Below, one piece after another: positions 7,151 to 9,306 of a stretch of 9,306 nucleotides of DNA. Source of the DNA: Alphaproteobacteria bacterium (GTDB taxonomy: Bacteria; Pseudomonadota; Alphaproteobacteria; JAEULC01); the NCBI GenBank assembly GCA_020851015.1, contig JADZDN010000276.1, positions 1 through 9,306 on the forward strand. The letters run 5' to 3'. A model generated the notes under the pieces. It was not told the DNA's origin, searched no databases, and saw only the letters and a list, made by a program, of their open reading frames with translations. Position numbers and translations under genes: made by a program. Within the stretch, counting starts at the first letter, position 1, and the number at the start of each line of letters is the position of its first letter.

Positions 7151-8070
7151 CGGTTCGCGGCATGGCGGGGGCGGGCAAGCGCTGGCAGGGGCTGTCCGCC
7201 AACACGCGCGCGATCCTGTGGATGTTGCTGGGCACCGTGATGTTCTCGGTCATGACGGCGCTGATCAAGGCCATGGCCGCGCGCTATGACAGCCTGCAGA
7301 TCGCGTTCTTCCGCAGCTTCTGTTCCTTCCTGACGTTCCTACCGATCGTGCTGGCCGGAGGGTTCCAGGCCTTCCGCACCGCCATGCCGATGCAGCACGT
7401 CCTGCGCGGCCTGGTCGGCGTGATGGCGATGCTGAGCGGGTACTACGCCGTTGCGAACCTGCCGCTGGCGCTATCGACCTCGATCAGTTTCGCCACGCCG
7501 CTGTTCCTGGTGGTGCTGGCGGTGTTCGTGCTGGGCGAAACCGTGGGCTGGCGGCGATGGGGCGCCACGGCGGTAGGCTTCGCCGGCGTTTTGGTCTGCG
7601 TGCGACCCACGCACGGCATCGCACCCGCCGCGATCGTCGGCATGGTGTCGGCCGCGCTGGTGGCCTGTTCGGTCGTCGTGACCAAGAAGATGCCGGTCAG
7701 CGAACGGGCAATCACCATCGTCATCTGGTCGACCATGACCAGCTCGGTCACCGCGCTGATCCCGGCGCTGGCGGTGTGGCGGACGCCCGACCTGCACGAC
7801 CTGGTGTTCCTGGCCGCCACCGGCGTGGTGGGCGCCGGTGGCCAGGCGATCTTCGTTCATTCCTATCGCCTGGGCGAGGCGTCGGTCGTGGGACCCGTCG
7901 ACTATGTGCGCCTGGTGTTCGCGACCATGATCGGGCTGGCCTGGTTCGGCGAATGGCCCGACCAGTGGACCGCCGTGGGCGCCGCGCTGATCGTTGCAAG
8001 CACGGCGTACATCGCCCATCGCGAGTCGGTGCGCCGCCGCCAGATACCCAAGCCCCAGCCGGTAGCCTGA
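7147..8070 (+). CDS. EamA/DMT-superfamily transporter (second of tandem pair)
   Basis: This 307-residue, ten-helix EamA permease is paralogous to the one just upstream. Matching blocks include QIAFFRSFCSFLTFLP (51-66, against ELAFFRNFFSLVVMLP) and LGETVGWRRWGATAVGFAGVLVCVRP (129-154). The second repeat, with VDYVRLVFATMIGLAWFGEWP (251-271), is also parallel, as is the ending IVASTAYIAHRE (282-293, against VIVASTMYIAQRE). The GTG at 7147 overlaps the previous gene's TGA (GTGA), which favours translational coupling; ATG 7162 is the alternative start. The frame stays open far upstream, through the first transporter, but that part is not protein-like. The two may act as a heteromeric pair or be a plain duplication; EamA proteins usually work as homodimers, so neither can be assumed. 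The substrate is unknown. Confidence 0.93.
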   Translation: MTVRGMAGAGKRWQGLSANTRAILWMLLGTVMFSVMTALIKAMAARYDSLQIAFFRSFCSFLTFLPIVLAGGFQAFRTAMPMQHVLRGLVGVMAMLSGYYAVANLPLALSTSISFATPLFLVVLAVFVLGETVGWRRWGATAVGFAGVLVCVRPTHGIAPAAIVGMVSAALVACSVVVTKKMPVSERAITIVIWSTMTSSVTALIPALAVWRTPDLHDLVFLAATGVVGAGGQAIFVHSYRLGEASVVGPVDYVRLVFATMIGLAWFGEWPDQWTAVGAALIVASTAYIAHRESVRRRQIPKPQPVA

Positions 8071-8072
8071 GC

Positions 8073-8103
8073 CGCGCAAGCGCGACATCCGCGCCCTTGC
8101 GCG
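8073..8103 (+). other. Long hairpin between the EamA pair and the Rieske gene
   Basis: CGCGCAAG (8073-8080) pairs with CTTGCGCG (8096-8103), and inside it CGCG (8081-8084) pairs with CGCG (8090-8093) around loop ACATC, leaving two bulged C residues. This is a 12-bp GC-rich stem placed two bases after the transporter stop. There is no T-run after it, so it is more likely an mRNA stability or partial attenuation structure than a full intrinsic terminator. Confidence 0.4.
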
Positions 8104-8132
8104 CGGCGCGGCGGCGTAGCACCAATAGGCCC

Positions 8133-9185
8133 ATGGCCGCCCCCGACTCTCCCTCCATGCTGCGGAACCTGTGGTACTACGCCTTGCCGGGCGCGCTGCT
8201 GGAGCGCGGACGCATGATCGCGCGCACCATCCTGGGCGAGCCCATGCTGTTCGCGCGCGACGCGGACGGCCAGGTCTTCGCGCTGCTGGACATCTGCCCG
8301 CATCGCGGCATGCCGCTGACCGAGGGAAGCTTCGACGGGCGCGAGGTCGAATGCTGCTATCACGGCTGGCGCTTCGACCGCGGCGGGCGCTGCACGGCGA
8401 TCCCGTGGCTGGTCGACGGCCAGGAGGTCGACGTCCGGCGCATCAAGCTGCGCCGCTTCCCCGCGCGCGAGCACCTGGGCAACGTGTGGGTGCATGTCGG
8501 CGCCCCGGACGCCGACGAGGCCGCGCTGCCCGAGCTGCCGCCGCTGCCGGATATCGGCGTGGCCGCGCCGAACCTGGCGGTCGAGATGGAGTTCGCCTGC
8601 CATGTCGATCAGGCGGTGATCGGGCTGATGGACCCGGCGCACGGGCCCTTCGTGCACACGTCCTGGTGGTGGCGGCCGAACCGCCGGATGCAGGTGAAGG
8701 AGAAGGCGTTCGAGCCGGCGCCGCTGGGATTTCGCATGAAGCGCCACCAGCCGGCCAGCAACTCGCGCGCCTACTACCTGTTCCTCGGCGGCCAGCCCGA
8801 GACCGAGATCACCTTCCGCCTGCCGGGCGTGCGCGTGGAGCAGATCCGCGCCGGGCGGCACCAGGTCGTGCAGATGACCGCGGTGACGCCGATCGACGAC
8901 GCGACGACGCGCATCAGCCACGTGATCTACTGGACCGTGCCGTGGCTGAGCGCGCTGAAGCCGGCGCTGCGCCGGATCGCGCACCGCTTCATCGACCAGG
9001 ACCGCGTGATCGTCGAGAAGCAGCAGCGCGGTCTGAAGCACCGCCAGCCGATGATGCTGGTCAAGGACGCCGACACGCTGGCGCGCTGGTATTTCGGGCT
9101 GAAAAAGGAATACGCGCTCGCCGAGGCGGAGGGCCGCGCGTTCCAGAACCCGGTGCCCGAAACGGTTCTGCGCTGGCGGAGCTAG
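8133..9185 (+). CDS. Rieske non-heme iron oxygenase, alpha subunit (VanA-like)
   Basis: This 350-residue aromatic ring-hydroxylating or O-demethylating oxygenase has a [2Fe-2S] Rieske domain and a mononuclear iron domain; such enzymes use O2 and electrons from a reductase. The start MLRNLWYYALPGALL (9-23) is typical of the VanA/phenoxybenzoate-type branch. Rieske ligands are C55 and H57 (CPHRG) and C74 and H77 (CCYHGW), with the usual 16-residue spacing. The iron site follows: bridging D167 with H170 and H175 (MDPAHGPFVH), and D290 in FIDQDRVIVEKQQ as likely third ligand. The length is normal for a single-component alpha subunit. ATG 8133 is preceded by AGG at 8127-8129, a weak site; ATG 8157 is possible. 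The frame extends upstream to 7557, but that region is the out-of-frame transporter. No reductase or ferredoxin gene is in the window, so electrons must come from elsewhere. The substrate is unknown. Confidence 0.93.
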   Translation: MAAPDSPSMLRNLWYYALPGALLERGRMIARTILGEPMLFARDADGQVFALLDICPHRGMPLTEGSFDGREVECCYHGWRFDRGGRCTAIPWLVDGQEVDVRRIKLRRFPAREHLGNVWVHVGAPDADEAALPELPPLPDIGVAAPNLAVEMEFACHVDQAVIGLMDPAHGPFVHTSWWWRPNRRMQVKEKAFEPAPLGFRMKRHQPASNSRAYYLFLGGQPETEITFRLPGVRVEQIRAGRHQVVQMTAVTPIDDATTRISHVIYWTVPWLSALKPALRRIAHRFIDQDRVIVEKQQRGLKHRQPMMLVKDADTLARWYFGLKKEYALAEAEGRAFQNPVPETVLRWRS

Positions 9186-9276
9186 CGCCCTGTCCCGTCA
9201 TGGCCGGGCTTGACCCAAGGCTGTCCGGTTCGCGAACCCCGCCGCGTAGATTTCGTGTTTGGTCCCCCCTCCCCGT
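9186..9276. repeat. Fragment of an interspersed intergenic repeat at the contig end
   Basis: CCGTCATGGCCGGGCTTGAC at 9195-9214 resembles one arm of a very common alphaproteobacterial intergenic repeat, normally followed by its reverse complement; here the second arm is degenerate. A perfect 12-bp palindrome, GGTTCGCGAACC, lies at 9227-9238. CCCCCCTCCCCGTGGGG (9264-9280) resembles the C/G hairpin arms of the element near 2000. No coding region is seen. Confidence 0.45.
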
Positions 9277-9304
9277 GGGGGGGGGGGGGGGGGGGGGGGG
9301 GGGG
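9277..9304. other. 28-base G homopolymer, probable sequencing or assembly artefact
   Basis: Twenty-eight consecutive G residues followed only by AC end the window. Such a run is typical of no-signal calls in two-colour short-read chemistry at a contig edge, here reached just as a GC hairpin repeat begins. It should not be treated as biological sequence without confirmation. Confidence 0.75.
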
Positions 9305-9306
9305 AC

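Noticed and set aside
7557..8132. Upstream extension of the Rieske oxygenase frame
   Set aside because: It is the out-of-frame shadow of the second EamA gene; Rieske homology begins at the MLRNLWYY segment just after ATG 8133.

Overview
The window is GC-rich DNA with strong G/C preference at third codon positions. It reads like an alphaproteobacterial chromosome, probably of the Rhodospirillales/Hyphomicrobiales kind. This rests on the gene families (a PP1-like phosphatase, acetoacetyl-CoA synthetase, paired EamA transporters, a VanA-like Rieske oxygenase) and on hairpin-rich intergenic repeats of a type common in such genomes. Genus cannot be fixed from the sequence. The right edge ends in 28 consecutive G residues and looks like a contig end, not natural sequence.

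Left part (1-2110): a PP1-type metallophosphatase gene (+) converges on a small unrecognised 67-residue gene (-), with a hairpin between them. A divergent spacer carrying repeated GCATAGG words follows. Next comes the 5' fifth of an Old Yellow Enzyme-family flavin oxidoreductase gene that breaks down near 1830. Downstream lies a roughly 175-bp palindromic, MITE-like element made of four consecutive hairpins, with short terminal inverted repeats and flanking near-identical direct repeats.

Middle (2111-4031): a CspA-type cold-shock gene (+) with a strong intrinsic terminator converges on an AhpD-like/carboxymuconolactone decarboxylase-family gene (-) that has a perfect Shine-Dalgarno sequence. 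Behind it on the minus strand is a two-gene toxin-antitoxin module (Phd/YefM-type antitoxin followed by a VapC PIN-domain toxin). It has its own near-consensus sigma-70 promoter, whose -35 box overlaps the stop codon of the upstream gene.

Right part (4028-9306): a full-length acetoacetyl-CoA synthetase gene (-) with an unusual Lys/Arg/Ala-rich N-terminal tail is transcribed divergently from a plus-strand cluster. The cluster holds two tandem paralogous EamA/DMT permeases joined by a GTGA stop/start overlap, then, after a 62-bp spacer with a long hairpin, a Rieske non-heme iron oxygenase. The oxygenase carries all expected Rieske and mononuclear-iron ligands but has no reductase partner in the window.

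The genes do not form one obvious pathway. The likely functional units are the toxin-antitoxin pair, the cold-shock gene, acetoacetate activation (ketone-body or PHB-derived carbon) by the synthetase, and a possible transport-plus-oxidation unit (EamA-EamA-Rieske). I found no convincing evidence of a wholly new system. The observations most worth checking are the MITE-like element, the toxin-antitoxin promoter embedded in the end of the neighbouring gene, the basic tail on the synthetase, and the EamA-EamA-Rieske cluster.
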